This document shows, piece by piece, positions 19,414-28,545 of a stretch of DNA of 64,000 nucleotides. The DNA comes from Shewanella maritima (GTDB lineage: Bacteria > Pseudomonadota > Gammaproteobacteria > Enterobacterales > Shewanellaceae). The notes under the pieces were generated by a model that ran no database searches, had not been told where the DNA came from, and saw only the letters and a list, made by a program, of their open reading frames with translations. The position numbers and the translations under genes are program-made. Positions within the stretch are counted from its first letter, which is position 1. Each line of letters begins with the position of its first letter. Location: assembly GCF_004295345.1 (NCBI RefSeq), contig NZ_CP036200.1, positions 248,001 through 312,000 on the forward strand, given 5' to 3'.

Positions 19414-22400
19414 TTAGTCTTGTTGCACTGTTGCTTCGGCAGAACTAGAGTAAATCGTACTTAGATCGTCACCCACTGCATAACTTTCGAAGTCCTCAGA
19501 TAGCACTGCCGTATTGTTTGCATCAGCGATAACAATGTCATCAGCGAGTAACTCTTTTGCTGACTCTTTCGAAGAGCTACCAATACGGATTTGATACGTC
19601 TCTGTCGCAGTCCCTGTATTAATGGCAACATAAGGACCGTAGAAGGTTGTGCCACCATCAATTGAAAGTGAATAACCCGTTGCTGTCCATTCAAGCACTA
19701 CATCAATGTCCGTATCGTTTGTATGCGTTAAGCCATCAATAACCTGCTGCGATTTTGCTGCATCGCGATACTTAACCTTACCATCATTACTAAAGATTAT
19801 TTCGCCAGTTAGGTTACTTGAAGAGGCAGAACCACCATAAATACTAATGTAAGCGGTATTATCTTCATCAACACCGGGTGTAGCAGTGAAGCCAGCAATG
19901 GCTTGAAGCTTAATGCTTGCAGAAATAGAACCTTCAGCAAGAGCCGCTGTTGTTAAACGTAACTCAGCATCGGCGTCTGTTGTTGTGTCAGCCATTCTAG
20001 CAACTTTATTTACACTCGTTCCCGCTATGGTCCTAACAGTTGCTTCAGCAGAGCTTGAGTAAGTAGAGCTTAAATCTTCACCGTCAGCATAACTTTCAAA
20101 GTCTTCAGATAATACTGCCATATCTGTTTCATCAGCAATGACGACATCATCAGCGAGTAATTCTTTTGCTGACTCTTTAGAAGAGCTACCAATACGGATT
20201 TGATACGTTTCTGTTGCTGTACCTGTATTGATTGCTTCATATGGGCCGTAGAAGGTTGTACCACCATCAATTGAAACTGAATAACCTGTTGCAGTCCAAT
20301 CGATAACAACGTCAATATCGGTATCATCAAAATAAGTTAAGCCTTCAATGGTTTGCTGCGATTTTGCTGCATCACGATATTTAACCTTACCGTCTTTAGC
20401 AAAGATTATTTCGCCAGTTAAGTTACTTGAAGAAGCTGAGCCGCCGTAAATACTGATGTAAGCGGTATTATCTTCAGAAACACCTGGTGTAGCAGTGAAA
20501 CCATCAATTGCTTGTAGCTTAATGGTTGCAGAAATAGAGCCTTCAGCAAGTGGATCTGTGGTTAAACGTAGCTCGGCATCGGCGTCTGTTGTAGTATCAG
20601 CCATTCTAGCAACATTGTTTGCTCCGGTATCAACAACAACTGTGCCTGTAATAGTGATAATTAATTCAGCGGTAGTACCATCCAAAGATTCAATAGTAAA
20701 GGTATCGATTTCACTTTCACCAACAACAAGTGCTGCAATAACGGGATCAGCAGTATTAAGTGAATATGTCCAAGAGCCATCTTCTAATATTGCTAATGAA
20801 CCGTATGTACCCATTAAGGTTGCCTGAACAATAAATGCTTCGCCTTCATCTGGGTCAAGTACACTTACCAAACCTGTAGTCGTTGCTTCATCAGCTGCAA
20901 TTCTTCCCGTTAAATCAAAGAATACTGCTGGTGTAGGCTCTTCTGTGCCCTCACCTGCATCAAATACAATAACTTCTGAGTAAATAGCTAAGCCGTACTT
21001 GCTGTCTACACCATCTAAAGTCTCACCTGCATCATAGCTTTCAAAGTCATCTGAAAACACGCTTGCAGTGCCAGCGGTATCAGAAAATACTTCAATGTTA
21101 TCAACATAGAAAGAACCGAAAGGAATCGTTCTATCATTATCACCAAATCTAAATTGGATAGCTTTAACACCATCAGCAAACCACTGGTCTAAGCTTGTAT
21201 AATCAGAGTCAACAACTGCTGCAGTAGAGAATGAACCTCCACCAATCACTACCCCATCAATAGTCACTGTGATTTGATCTGCTTGATCTAAGTCCCATTC
21301 GATTTCTACATCATAAAACTGCTCTTCAACAAATGGTGCAGTGATAATATTGCCAGGATAAGCGTCACTGTCAGTATTTCGAACAAAGAAACGAGGTTCA
21401 ATTACAGTACCATCGGCTTGAGTTTGAGTTCCTTGAATACGCAAATCTACAAGCGATTCACTAGAACTACCAGATGAACCATAAAGCGTAATATAAGCAT
21501 CTTTAATATTTCCATCACTACCAAGCGCAACCTCTTTAGATATAGATGCAGTCAGCTTACCTTGACGAAGGTTATCAACGCTAAATCTAATCTCACCCGT
21601 ATCGCCGCCTGTATCGCTTATTTTTACAACTTGAGTAAGTGAAGCAACACGAATAACAATATCAGCAGTCGTACCATCAATAGAAGCGATAGTGATTGAG
21701 TCTGTTACAGATTCACCTAGTTCAAGGCTCGCTAAAGTGTCATTTGCAGTGTCAACCGTGTAAGACCAGCTACCGTTGGCGCTAATACTAAAAGAACCAT
21801 AATCAAGTGCTACATCAGTTTGAGCAACAAAAGCATCTTCTTCAAAGTTTGGATCAATAATGGTGAGTGAACCAGTTAGTGGATTAACAGCAGTATGTTG
21901 AACAGTACCGCCAAATTCACCTTCGATGATTGCAGCAACAGGGTCATTGTTATAACCAACAGCGGCTCCAATTACATTAAGTAGCTCCTCATCAACAGAA
22001 CCAGCAACTTGTGAAGTCGTTTGTAAATTAATTTGTGCTGTCTCAAGTGTCACTAAAGACACTTCAGAAAAAGAGCCATCAGCGACGTCACTAGCAAGTT
22101 GTTCCATAACGGTAGATAAATCTGCGTCTGCGTTGTCTGCATCAACTTGTGATAGTAGCGCTAGCACAGAACCATATCTATCGGCATCTTCAGCACCATC
22201 AGCACCAAGTTCAACAGTACCAACTAAAGTAGGAAGCACCTCTGTTGTATCAAAACGAATACCAAAACGACCATTAATTATCTCAGCTGCTTCAGCAAAC
22301 TGGTTTAAATCACTACCCGCGTTTTGAACAGCCATTTCGGTTAAAGGTGAGACAACATAGGTAGGTATTACGAGTATTAAATCTCCATTTTCATCTGTGG

Positions 22401-23028
22401 CATCATTACCCTCTTCATCTTTAGCAACTCTAAATTCATCGACAGTCACTACAGATCGTAGTTGAGGAGCATTTAAGGTTAAACCTGTTGATTCGTCAGT
22501 ATAAGTACCACCAGTACAAGTAATTAAACCTAAACCTTCGAAGTGTACGTCGATAAATGTAACGCCACCTGAAGCGTCAGAGGTTGCAGTGCCTTGCGCA
22601 GGAAGAACTGCAGCACCACTATCATCAACTTCAAATATGTCGCAGTTTGCACCATCAATAGGGCCCTTAATAATGCTAGCTGAAACATTTAGGGTTGGGT
22701 TGATAGTAGGTGTTGATGCACCTACACCTTCTGTAAAGCCTGCATTATCGGTATAATTGGCAGAAACAGATATGATTGTGCCTTCGTCGGCTTCAGTAAT
22801 TGTGTAAGATGTGCCAATAGTACCTGTTGACCAAACGTATGTAATGGTGTCTTCTTTAATTCCGTCAGCATCAGTAGCTATTGCAGAGAGCGTGGCGCCA
22901 GCATAAAAGTCGCTTCCGATTATTTCTATACTACCGCGAGTATTAGCATCGAGTTCAGCACCGTCATCACCGCCACAACCTACTAGGCCTGTCGCAATGA
23001 TGAGCGGTAAAAGTAATTTATTATTCAT
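19414..23028 (-). CDS. Surface lipoprotein with VCBS-like and repeated LamG-like modules
   Basis: 1204 residues. The signal peptide ends in the lipobox LVGC (Cys18), so it is an outer-membrane lipoprotein. After an Ig-like segment (30-105) comes a region to about 370 of unknown type. Then follow two VCBS-type repeats (GSLTIIDPNFEEDAF.., GLVSVLDPDEGEAF..; GSWSYTVDTAND, GSWTYSLNTADP), each followed by beta-jelly-roll, LamG-like modules. The last two modules are near-identical (period 609 bp, 203 residues), each beginning VARMADTTTDADAELRL and ending VLSEDFESYA. No catalytic domain is seen. Third gene of the PL7/TonB receptor locus, 63 bp after the receptor. I infer a glycan-capturing role at the cell surface. 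GGAG lies 8 bp before the ATG. Confidence 0.8.
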   Translation of the reverse strand: MNNKLLLPLIIATGLVGCGGDDGAELDANTRGSIEIIGSDFYAGATLSAIATDADGIKEDTITYVWSTGTIGTSYTITEADEGTIISVSANYTDNAGFTEGVGASTPTINPTLNVSASIIKGPIDGANCDIFEVDDSGAAVLPAQGTATSDASGGVTFIDVHFEGLGLITCTGGTYTDESTGLTLNAPQLRSVVTVDEFRVAKDEEGNDATDENGDLILVIPTYVVSPLTEMAVQNAGSDLNQFAEAAEIINGRFGIRFDTTEVLPTLVGTVELGADGAEDADRYGSVLALLSQVDADNADADLSTVMEQLASDVADGSFSEVSLVTLETAQINLQTTSQVAGSVDEELLNVIGAAVGYNNDPVAAIIEGEFGGTVQHTAVNPLTGSLTIIDPNFEEDAFVAQTDVALDYGSFSISANGSWSYTVDTANDTLASLELGESVTDSITIASIDGTTADIVIRVASLTQVVKISDTGGDTGEIRFSVDNLRQGKLTASISKEVALGSDGNIKDAYITLYGSSGSSSESLVDLRIQGTQTQADGTVIEPRFFVRNTDSDAYPGNIITAPFVEEQFYDVEIEWDLDQADQITVTIDGVVIGGGSFSTAAVVDSDYTSLDQWFADGVKAIQFRFGDNDRTIPFGSFYVDNIEVFSDTAGTASVFSDDFESYDAGETLDGVDSKYGLAIYSEVIVFDAGEGTEEPTPAVFFDLTGRIAADEATTTGLVSVLDPDEGEAFIVQATLMGTYGSLAILEDGSWTYSLNTADPVIAALVVGESEIDTFTIESLDGTTAELIITITGTVVVDTGANNVARMADTTTDADAELRLTTDPLAEGSISATIKLQAIDGFTATPGVSEDNTAYISIYGGSASSSNLTGEIIFAKDGKVKYRDAAKSQQTIEGLTYFDDTDIDVVIDWTATGYSVSIDGGTTFYGPYEAINTGTATETYQIRIGSSSKESAKELLADDVVIADETDMAVLSEDFESYADGEDLSSTYSSSAEATVRTIAGTSVNKVARMADTTTDADAELRLTTAALAEGSISASIKLQAIAGFTATPGVDEDNTAYISIYGGSASSSNLTGEIIFSNDGKVKYRDAAKSQQVIDGLTHTNDTDIDVVLEWTATGYSLSIDGGTTFYGPYVAINTGTATETYQIRIGSSSKESAKELLADDIVIADANNTAVLSEDFESYAVGDDLSTIYSSSAEATVQQD
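19420..20640 (-). repeat. 609-bp in-frame tandem duplication inside the lipoprotein gene
   Basis: Two consecutive 203-codon copies, shown by the landmark GCCATTCTAGCAAC at 19991 and again 609 bp away at 20600, and by near-identical protein text in both copies. A recent duplication or gene-conversion product encoding two C-terminal binding modules. Confidence 0.85.
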
Positions 23029-23091
23029 TTTTATTACTCCAAAAAGATTCTTTCTTCAAATTAGCTTGTTTTAGTTAAGAACTAGACTTGG

Positions 23092-26000
23092 CTAGTACTT
23101 AAAGCTGACACCTGCGAACAGGCGTGGACCATAATCACTTACTTGACCCAAGTTACCTTTGACATAGAAGTCATCACTGCGAGGTTCGCTGAACAAGTTA
23201 ATTGCTGAAAATTTAACACGAACGTGTTTATTGATTTTGTATGCCGCACGAGCTTCCCAAGTACCTGCCTCATCAACATAACGCAGTCTTGTGCCGTTAG
23301 AAGTGTAAGGTTGGAAGTATTCGCTGCGATACTTATAGATAAGCGCAGTATCAAAATCGCCTATTTGGTAGTAAACCTGACCATTGAATACATGCTCAGA
23401 AAATCCGGGGACTGAGGCAGGTGGAACAATACCTGCGGTAAGCTGAGTGGTTACACCGTCTAAATCAGTTGTAAAGGTATTACCGTAGTTACTATCTTCA
23501 AATTCATAGGTAGTATCTGCATAGTTATAACCAAACTTCACACCAATCCCTAAATCCCAACGATACGAGAATGTCGCTTCGAAACCATAAAGGTCACTTT
23601 TTTCCTCAGTCGTTACTGAATTAGTTATAGGTAAAACAACTTCCACACCGTCAACGGTAAACGTCTCTAATTGTGTTTGCTGTTGGAAACCACCATTAAA
23701 TTGCTTGTAGTAAACACCTAAAGCAACAATAGCATCGTCGCTTGGGTACCATTCAGCAGCAAGATCATAGTTCCATGACATTAATGGTTTAAGTTCAGGG
23801 TTACCAGAGCCATTTGCACCCACTAACAAGTCTTCAACGGATTGAGGGTCATCAGAGTCATCGGTTACAAATGTGCGGCTATAACCCATATCAGATGGAT
23901 CGGCACGTGACATACCTCGGTAAATGCCGGCCCTTAGGAGAATATTATCATCATAATCAACAACTAAGTTAAAGCTTGGTAGTACTTCAGTGTAATCGCC
24001 ACCACTTTCAATTTGTTCAATAGTGCCATTTGGTACTAGAGATACCACACCTGTGACCGGATCTGTAACAACGTCAAAACCTTCTCTAAAACCAATAGAG
24101 TTAACATCAGTATTTACTACACGCACACCAAAGTTACCGCGAACAAATTTATCAAACATTTCAGTGTCGTAATTAAGCATTGCATAAGCAGAGGTAGTTT
24201 GTTCTGTTACGTCAATAGTACCCGCATTCTCGTATATCACCTCTGGATAGGCGAATTCGCCGCCTTGTGATGCTGCTAATGCTTGAGAGAAACACTCGTT
24301 ATCGTAAGTTGCCCATGAATTGCCTGTACCGCTTTCAACAACATTACCTGAGCTGTCAACATGGGTGATAATATTACCGTCAGAAACACTAGATAAAAAA
24401 TCACTCTCAGGGAAGGCTATTTGACAACCTTCAAGTACATCGATGGCCGACGTTGCAGATTCATCTAAATTGTATGTCGTTCTTGAGCCGTTACCGTTAG
24501 TGCCACCAAATTGAACAAATGTTAGTTCAGAAACGCGAACGCCAGCTTGAACGCTTCTAAAAACATCACTGTCTAGATAATATTGAACGTCAACGCGTGC
24601 ACCCATAATTTCGTTGTCGCGAACATTTTCTCTGTCGAGGCGAGTGCGAAGACTATCTGTAAAATTGGAAATATCAGTCACATCAAAATCAGTCACTGTG
24701 AAATGAGGAATATGTTCTCCTAAATCCCAAGATATGAAAGGACGAGAGCTCGTTCTTCCTCGGTTAGTTATTTGTAGTTCTTCACGGCTGGTTTTAGAAT
24801 AGCCAAGGTCAACACTAATCTTTAGATCATCAGAGTAAAAATGTTCTACGTTCAAGCCATATCCACGATAGTTTTCTTCACGCGAAAATTGCTCGCCCGC
24901 AGATTCGATGCGTTCTTCACCTTCCCAATGTAAAATACCGCCAACATCGTTTGTGATCAGATTTTGTCCCGTTACACCTGGCGTAACGCGCTTTTGTAAG
25001 AAAATTAAATCATGACGCGCTTCTGCTTGGGTACGATCTGAAAATTGTGCGTCAAAATTGATATCCCATTTTTCTGAGGGTTGGTATTGCAGAGCAAAGA
25101 ATAAAGCGTCTCTTTTATCTGATGTTTCATTTTGACGGAAGCTTCGGCTTGAACCAGTCCATGCATATTCTCTGCCTTCATCTACTGCAAGACCTGTTTC
25201 TGGATCAATATCATTATTATAACCTTGGTTACTAAATGAACCATCAACGCTATCTTCACAATCGCCCGCTGAGCTGCGGAAAAAACCGGTATTGGTATCG
25301 GTTGGATCATTCAAACATGCCCACAAAGATGAACCGGTTGGGCTTGAGCTCCTATATTCAGCTTCTGGCTGGCTAATATCTTGACGTTGAAAACCTACAC
25401 TCAAACCAAATGCTTGGCCGTTATCAAATTCAAATTGGTCAACATAGCTTAGTGTTCCACGGTAGCCCAAATCATCTTGAAGTGAACTGTCAACGTTGGC
25501 TTGGTCTGGGTTGTAATTAGCTTTTACTTCAGCCTGAAAACGTTGCTTACCAAATTCTAAAGGCTTAAGTGTCTCCAATGAAATAAGACCGGCAACCCCA
25601 CCTTCAATCATTGAGGCGTCTTGTGTTTTATAAATAGCCACTTTCTGCATCAGTTCTGATGGGAACTGAGAAAAGTTAACTGAACGGTCACCACTACCAT
25701 TGGTCGCTTCACGGCCATTGATGTTAGTGGCACTTAAGAATGGACCTAAACCACGAATACTGATTTCAGTAGCACCACCATTTTCACGGTGCGATGATGC
25801 ACCCGTTAATGATTCTAGCGCCTCAGCAATTGAAAGTGCAGGTAAATCACCAATATCTGAAGCAGATAAACCGTCTACAACCGTGGTAGACTCGCGCTTT
25901 ATTGCAATTTGGTCTTGAATTGTTCTACGTGTACCAACAATTGCAATAACCTCTATATCATCCTTAGCTTTATCTAGATTTTCAGTTTCGGCTTCTTGTG

Positions 26001-26133
26001 CTGTAGCCGAAAATGCAAAAGAGCTAGTTACAGAAGTAAATGCAGCAAGCTTCAACCATTTTGCGATAGGTGAAAGCTTGAACTTCCCTATTTTAAGGAT
26101 GGGTTGTGTTTTTTTACTTAATTTCGTCGACAT
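23092..26133 (-). CDS. TonB-dependent receptor, polysaccharide/oligosaccharide type
   Basis: 1013 residues with a long basic signal peptide ending near SFAFSATAQE. A TonB-box-like region (DDIEVIAIVGTR) is followed by the plug domain (about 70-180: SIAEALESLTGASSHRENG, TEISIRGLGPFLSATNINGR, SELMQKVAIYKTQDASMIEGG). A 22-strand barrel then ends in the C-terminal aromatic FAGVSFKY. The sequence matches the Xanthomonas-Caulobacter class of receptors used for glycans, rather than siderophore receptors. It lies between a PL7 lyase (255 bp upstream) and a glycan-binding-like lipoprotein (63 bp downstream), so import of alginate oligosaccharides is the likely job. AGGGGA precedes the ATG. Confidence 0.93.
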   Translation of the reverse strand: MSTKLSKKTQPILKIGKFKLSPIAKWLKLAAFTSVTSSFAFSATAQEAETENLDKAKDDIEVIAIVGTRRTIQDQIAIKRESTTVVDGLSASDIGDLPALSIAEALESLTGASSHRENGGATEISIRGLGPFLSATNINGREATNGSGDRSVNFSQFPSELMQKVAIYKTQDASMIEGGVAGLISLETLKPLEFGKQRFQAEVKANYNPDQANVDSSLQDDLGYRGTLSYVDQFEFDNGQAFGLSVGFQRQDISQPEAEYRSSSPTGSSLWACLNDPTDTNTGFFRSSAGDCEDSVDGSFSNQGYNNDIDPETGLAVDEGREYAWTGSSRSFRQNETSDKRDALFFALQYQPSEKWDINFDAQFSDRTQAEARHDLIFLQKRVTPGVTGQNLITNDVGGILHWEGEERIESAGEQFSREENYRGYGLNVEHFYSDDLKISVDLGYSKTSREELQITNRGRTSSRPFISWDLGEHIPHFTVTDFDVTDISNFTDSLRTRLDRENVRDNEIMGARVDVQYYLDSDVFRSVQAGVRVSELTFVQFGGTNGNGSRTTYNLDESATSAIDVLEGCQIAFPESDFLSSVSDGNIITHVDSSGNVVESGTGNSWATYDNECFSQALAASQGGEFAYPEVIYENAGTIDVTEQTTSAYAMLNYDTEMFDKFVRGNFGVRVVNTDVNSIGFREGFDVVTDPVTGVVSLVPNGTIEQIESGGDYTEVLPSFNLVVDYDDNILLRAGIYRGMSRADPSDMGYSRTFVTDDSDDPQSVEDLLVGANGSGNPELKPLMSWNYDLAAEWYPSDDAIVALGVYYKQFNGGFQQQTQLETFTVDGVEVVLPITNSVTTEEKSDLYGFEATFSYRWDLGIGVKFGYNYADTTYEFEDSNYGNTFTTDLDGVTTQLTAGIVPPASVPGFSEHVFNGQVYYQIGDFDTALIYKYRSEYFQPYTSNGTRLRYVDEAGTWEARAAYKINKHVRVKFSAINLFSEPRSDDFYVKGNLGQVSDYGPRLFAGVSFKY

Positions 26134-26190
26134 ACCGTACTTCCCCTTAGTATTTTAATGCCATTTATTGATATATTTTTATTGCAAACA

Positions 26191-26239
26191 GGTTACTACC
26201 ATTAAATTCTTATATTCATTTTTGCAAGCGGTAAATACC
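26191..26239 (-). promoter_or_regulatory. Two GGT-N4-ACC operator-like sites upstream of the TonB receptor
   Basis: GGTTACTACC (26191-26200) and GGTAAATACC (26230-26239) start 39 bp apart in the AT-rich leader of the TonB receptor gene. The first, with its flank AACAGGTTACTACCA, matches the array unit AACAGGTTATTACCA at 28324-28338 at 14 of 15 positions. The half-sites resemble those of GntR/FadR-family uronate regulators (TTGGTAT-ACCAA type). The assignment is inference. Confidence 0.4.
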
Positions 26240-26388
26240 ATCAAACTATTATACTTTAATTAGAGTTATATCAATTAAAATAGACGAAACCCTAAAACCT
26301 CCAAAATATTAATCCAAATAAAAATGCAACCCAAAAACCATAGTTACGAGTTATGAATTTAGAATTATAAGTTGATACTTTAATTGCG

Positions 26389-27378
26389 CTAAAACTTGTA
26401 CCCTTTATGCGTGTTATGGATATGATAGAAAGTGGCTTGTACATAATCACCATCAGCGCCGTCATTGTTTTGATTATAAACACCCGCTTTAAAGTACATA
26501 TACTGATTACTAGCACTATAACCACTATCTTTCATATCGTAGTATTTAGTAATATTAGGCTTACCTTCCCTGATGATAGTGACGAACAACACTTCATCTA
26601 TGACGGAAATTTTATAAGAGAATTTTTCGTTTAAGGCGATGCCGTCATCAGGGTCTGATAAAGTATGTGAACGTGAGCCAATCATATTTATCCAAATATC
26701 ATCACCACCATTTATTTCATGGGCAAAATAAATAGCCCCTTTCGAGTTGTCTGGTAATTTTCGGTAATATAAACGAATAGGTTCGTCATCCGTCGCGTGA
26801 ATTTGCCCGATGACCACGCGTCCAACCTTTTTTACATCACCTGTGGTAGATACTCGGTTTATTGCCAAAGTCCCTTCCAAACTGCCTTCGACAGCGCCAG
26901 ACTTAGCTTTTGCTGAACCATGCGCGTTACTGAAAACCCAGTTATTCTTTGTCAGGCCACGCGTTTTTATTCGACTATTACCCCTACGTAGCATTTCGCG
27001 TAATTCGGTTCTCGCATATTTGGTGTTTTTTGAGGTTTTGGCACCAACGTTTGGGCAAGCGAAGACCAAGCCACCATCATCTGCTGTATAAAAAAATGGC
27101 TTTAAGCTAAAGCCCTTAGCTAATGATTTCTCATAGACGGTATCAGCTTTTTTATCTTTGTTGAGATCGGTTGGCAACGTTAACGACCAATCGAGTAAAT
27201 CAAAATTTTCACCTGGCTTTTTATGCGGATCGAGTTTTGACAAATCCCCCAGTAAAACACCTTCAGCAAGGCTAGTGTGTGACTTGGGAATAAGCGTATT
27301 TTCCTCAACTTCCTGAGCATTGAGTGATGCGCTAAAAACAGCTAAAGCAAACGCGAGCACTGCGAAAACGTCACACAT
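26389..27378 (-). CDS. Alginate lyase, polysaccharide lyase family 7
   Basis: Cleaves alginate by beta-elimination. 329 residues as drawn. The three PL7 signatures are all present: RTELREM (substrate-binding and catalytic Arg), VVIGQIHA (the QIH motif with catalytic His) and YFKAGVYNQNN (catalytic Tyr). Segment FDLLDWSLTLP near residue 55 starts the jelly roll. The N-terminus FAVLAFALAVFSASLNAQ is a signal peptide, so secretion or outer-surface location is expected. The ATG used here lacks a Shine-Dalgarno and gives no basic n-region; an in-frame ATT at 27417 with AAAGGA upstream would add 13 residues with several basic ones. First gene of the alginate locus. Confidence 0.9.
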   Translation of the reverse strand: MCDVFAVLAFALAVFSASLNAQEVEENTLIPKSHTSLAEGVLLGDLSKLDPHKKPGENFDLLDWSLTLPTDLNKDKKADTVYEKSLAKGFSLKPFFYTADDGGLVFACPNVGAKTSKNTKYARTELREMLRRGNSRIKTRGLTKNNWVFSNAHGSAKAKSGAVEGSLEGTLAINRVSTTGDVKKVGRVVIGQIHATDDEPIRLYYRKLPDNSKGAIYFAHEINGGDDIWINMIGSRSHTLSDPDDGIALNEKFSYKISVIDEVLFVTIIREGKPNITKYYDMKDSGYSASNQYMYFKAGVYNQNNDGADGDYVQATFYHIHNTHKGYKF

Positions 27379-27417
27379 TTTATTTTGAAAATGTCGGTAA
27401 GATTTATATGTGTTAAT

Positions 27418-28240
27418 ATTGAAATCCTTTATAATTTACGATCTCTTTGTTGAATATGTTCGTGTATTGTTCGGCTTAACTATTTTCAAATCTTACTTAG
27501 AACACCTATATTCGGTGCATATAGTGTTGCACCTAAACATGAACTTAACCAACCCTAAAAAACGCAATATAAATAGATGAGACGTTGCTTCTAATTAACG
27601 CCGCTTCTAATTACCACCGCTTCTAATTAACACCAAAAATTATCTAAGTTCGTTGTAATAAGAAGCAGAACTCTTTGTCGCATATGATCAAAGAGCTGTG
27701 ATTAATCGTTATACATACAGGGCGAGTTCCTGAACATTTTATCGCGCGATTTATTATGAGGTTTATAAGCTTTATGAGCTTTATGAGCTTTATGAGCTTT
27801 ATGAGCTTTATGAGCTTTATGAGCTTTATGAGCTTTGAGTAAGCAAGCCTATTTAGCAGGGATGCTCAAGCGAAGCTAGCAAGGATGATTTTACGGCGTC
27901 TTGCGCATTCAAAGTTCAACAACTCTTAGCACATGATTGATAATCAATCACTCATGCGCTCGCCTTGGTTGTACATAGAATCATATACAACTTCCCCCAC
28001 ACAGCTACACACCTAACAACTCGCTCACACCTGTAACCTCTAATTAACAAAAATATAACCACCACGACACACCATTGTCAACCAAAAACAGCACACAAAA
28101 CATTACCAAAAACAAAAATTGGTTGTAACAGAGGTACAAAAAGGACTAACGCATTGGTTTGACATGCGTTCACCAAACATAAAGAGACTGTATAAACAAA
28201 CACTTACAGAAAAGCCAAGCAATTATTGTTGAGTAGTTTT
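27418..28240. other. Intergenic region upstream of the PL7 lyase
   Basis: About 820 bp without a credible gene. It contains the presumed promoter of the lyase near 27420-27560 (AT-rich, with an inverted CACCTATATTCGGTG), the 9-bp tandem repeat at 27768, and otherwise nothing I recognise. Confidence 0.5.
27768..27836. repeat. 9-bp tandem repeat (AGCTTTATG)7
   Basis: Seven perfect AGCTTTATG units at 27768-27830, a partial AGCTTT to 27836, and a degenerate unit AGGTTTATA just before. Non-coding; likely variable by slippage. Confidence 0.9.
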
Positions 28241-28244
28241 TATA

Positions 28245-28421
28245 TTCGCTACCAATGGATATGACAACATTACCAAATAGCAGAACAAAGCTAATCAGTG
28301 CGTCAGCTGTATTCCAAATTCACAACAGGTTATTACCAATTTCCATGCTGGTAATTCCAATCGACAAATTGGTATTACCGATTTGTATACGGGTAGTACC
28401 AAGTTTCACACAGGTGTTACC
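28245..28421. repeat. Array of GGTANTACC palindromes with 21-bp period
   Basis: Nine-base cores begin at 28329 (GTTATTACC), 28350 (GGTAATTCC), 28371 (GGTATTACC), 28392 (GGTAGTACC) and 28413 (GGTGTTACC), exactly 21 bp apart. Weaker copies occur at 28307 (CTGTATTCC), 28266 (AACATTACC) and 28245 (TTCGCTACC) on nearly the same period. The best unit extends to a 19-bp near-palindrome AAATTGGTATTACCGATTT (28367-28385). The 21-bp period also reads as seven-residue repeats on both strands, but no start or homology supports a gene. Confidence 0.6.
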
Positions 28422-28545
28422 ATCAGATGATGTAATGCGATTGCAGTTCAGAACTAATGTGCAGATTATAAGCAGTACGATAATTCGAATTGATTGTGAT
28501 TTATCATCAATGCTCTTGCTGAACGAAGCTACGCTGTCAGGCGCA

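Noticed and set aside
27768..27836. Possible CRISPR or iteron array
   Set aside because: Units are contiguous 9-mers with no spacers and no cas or rep genes nearby; a simple slippage repeat.
28245..28421. CRISPR array
   Set aside because: Repeats are 9-base palindromes at 21-bp spacing, far shorter than CRISPR repeats, and intervening bases are partly conserved.
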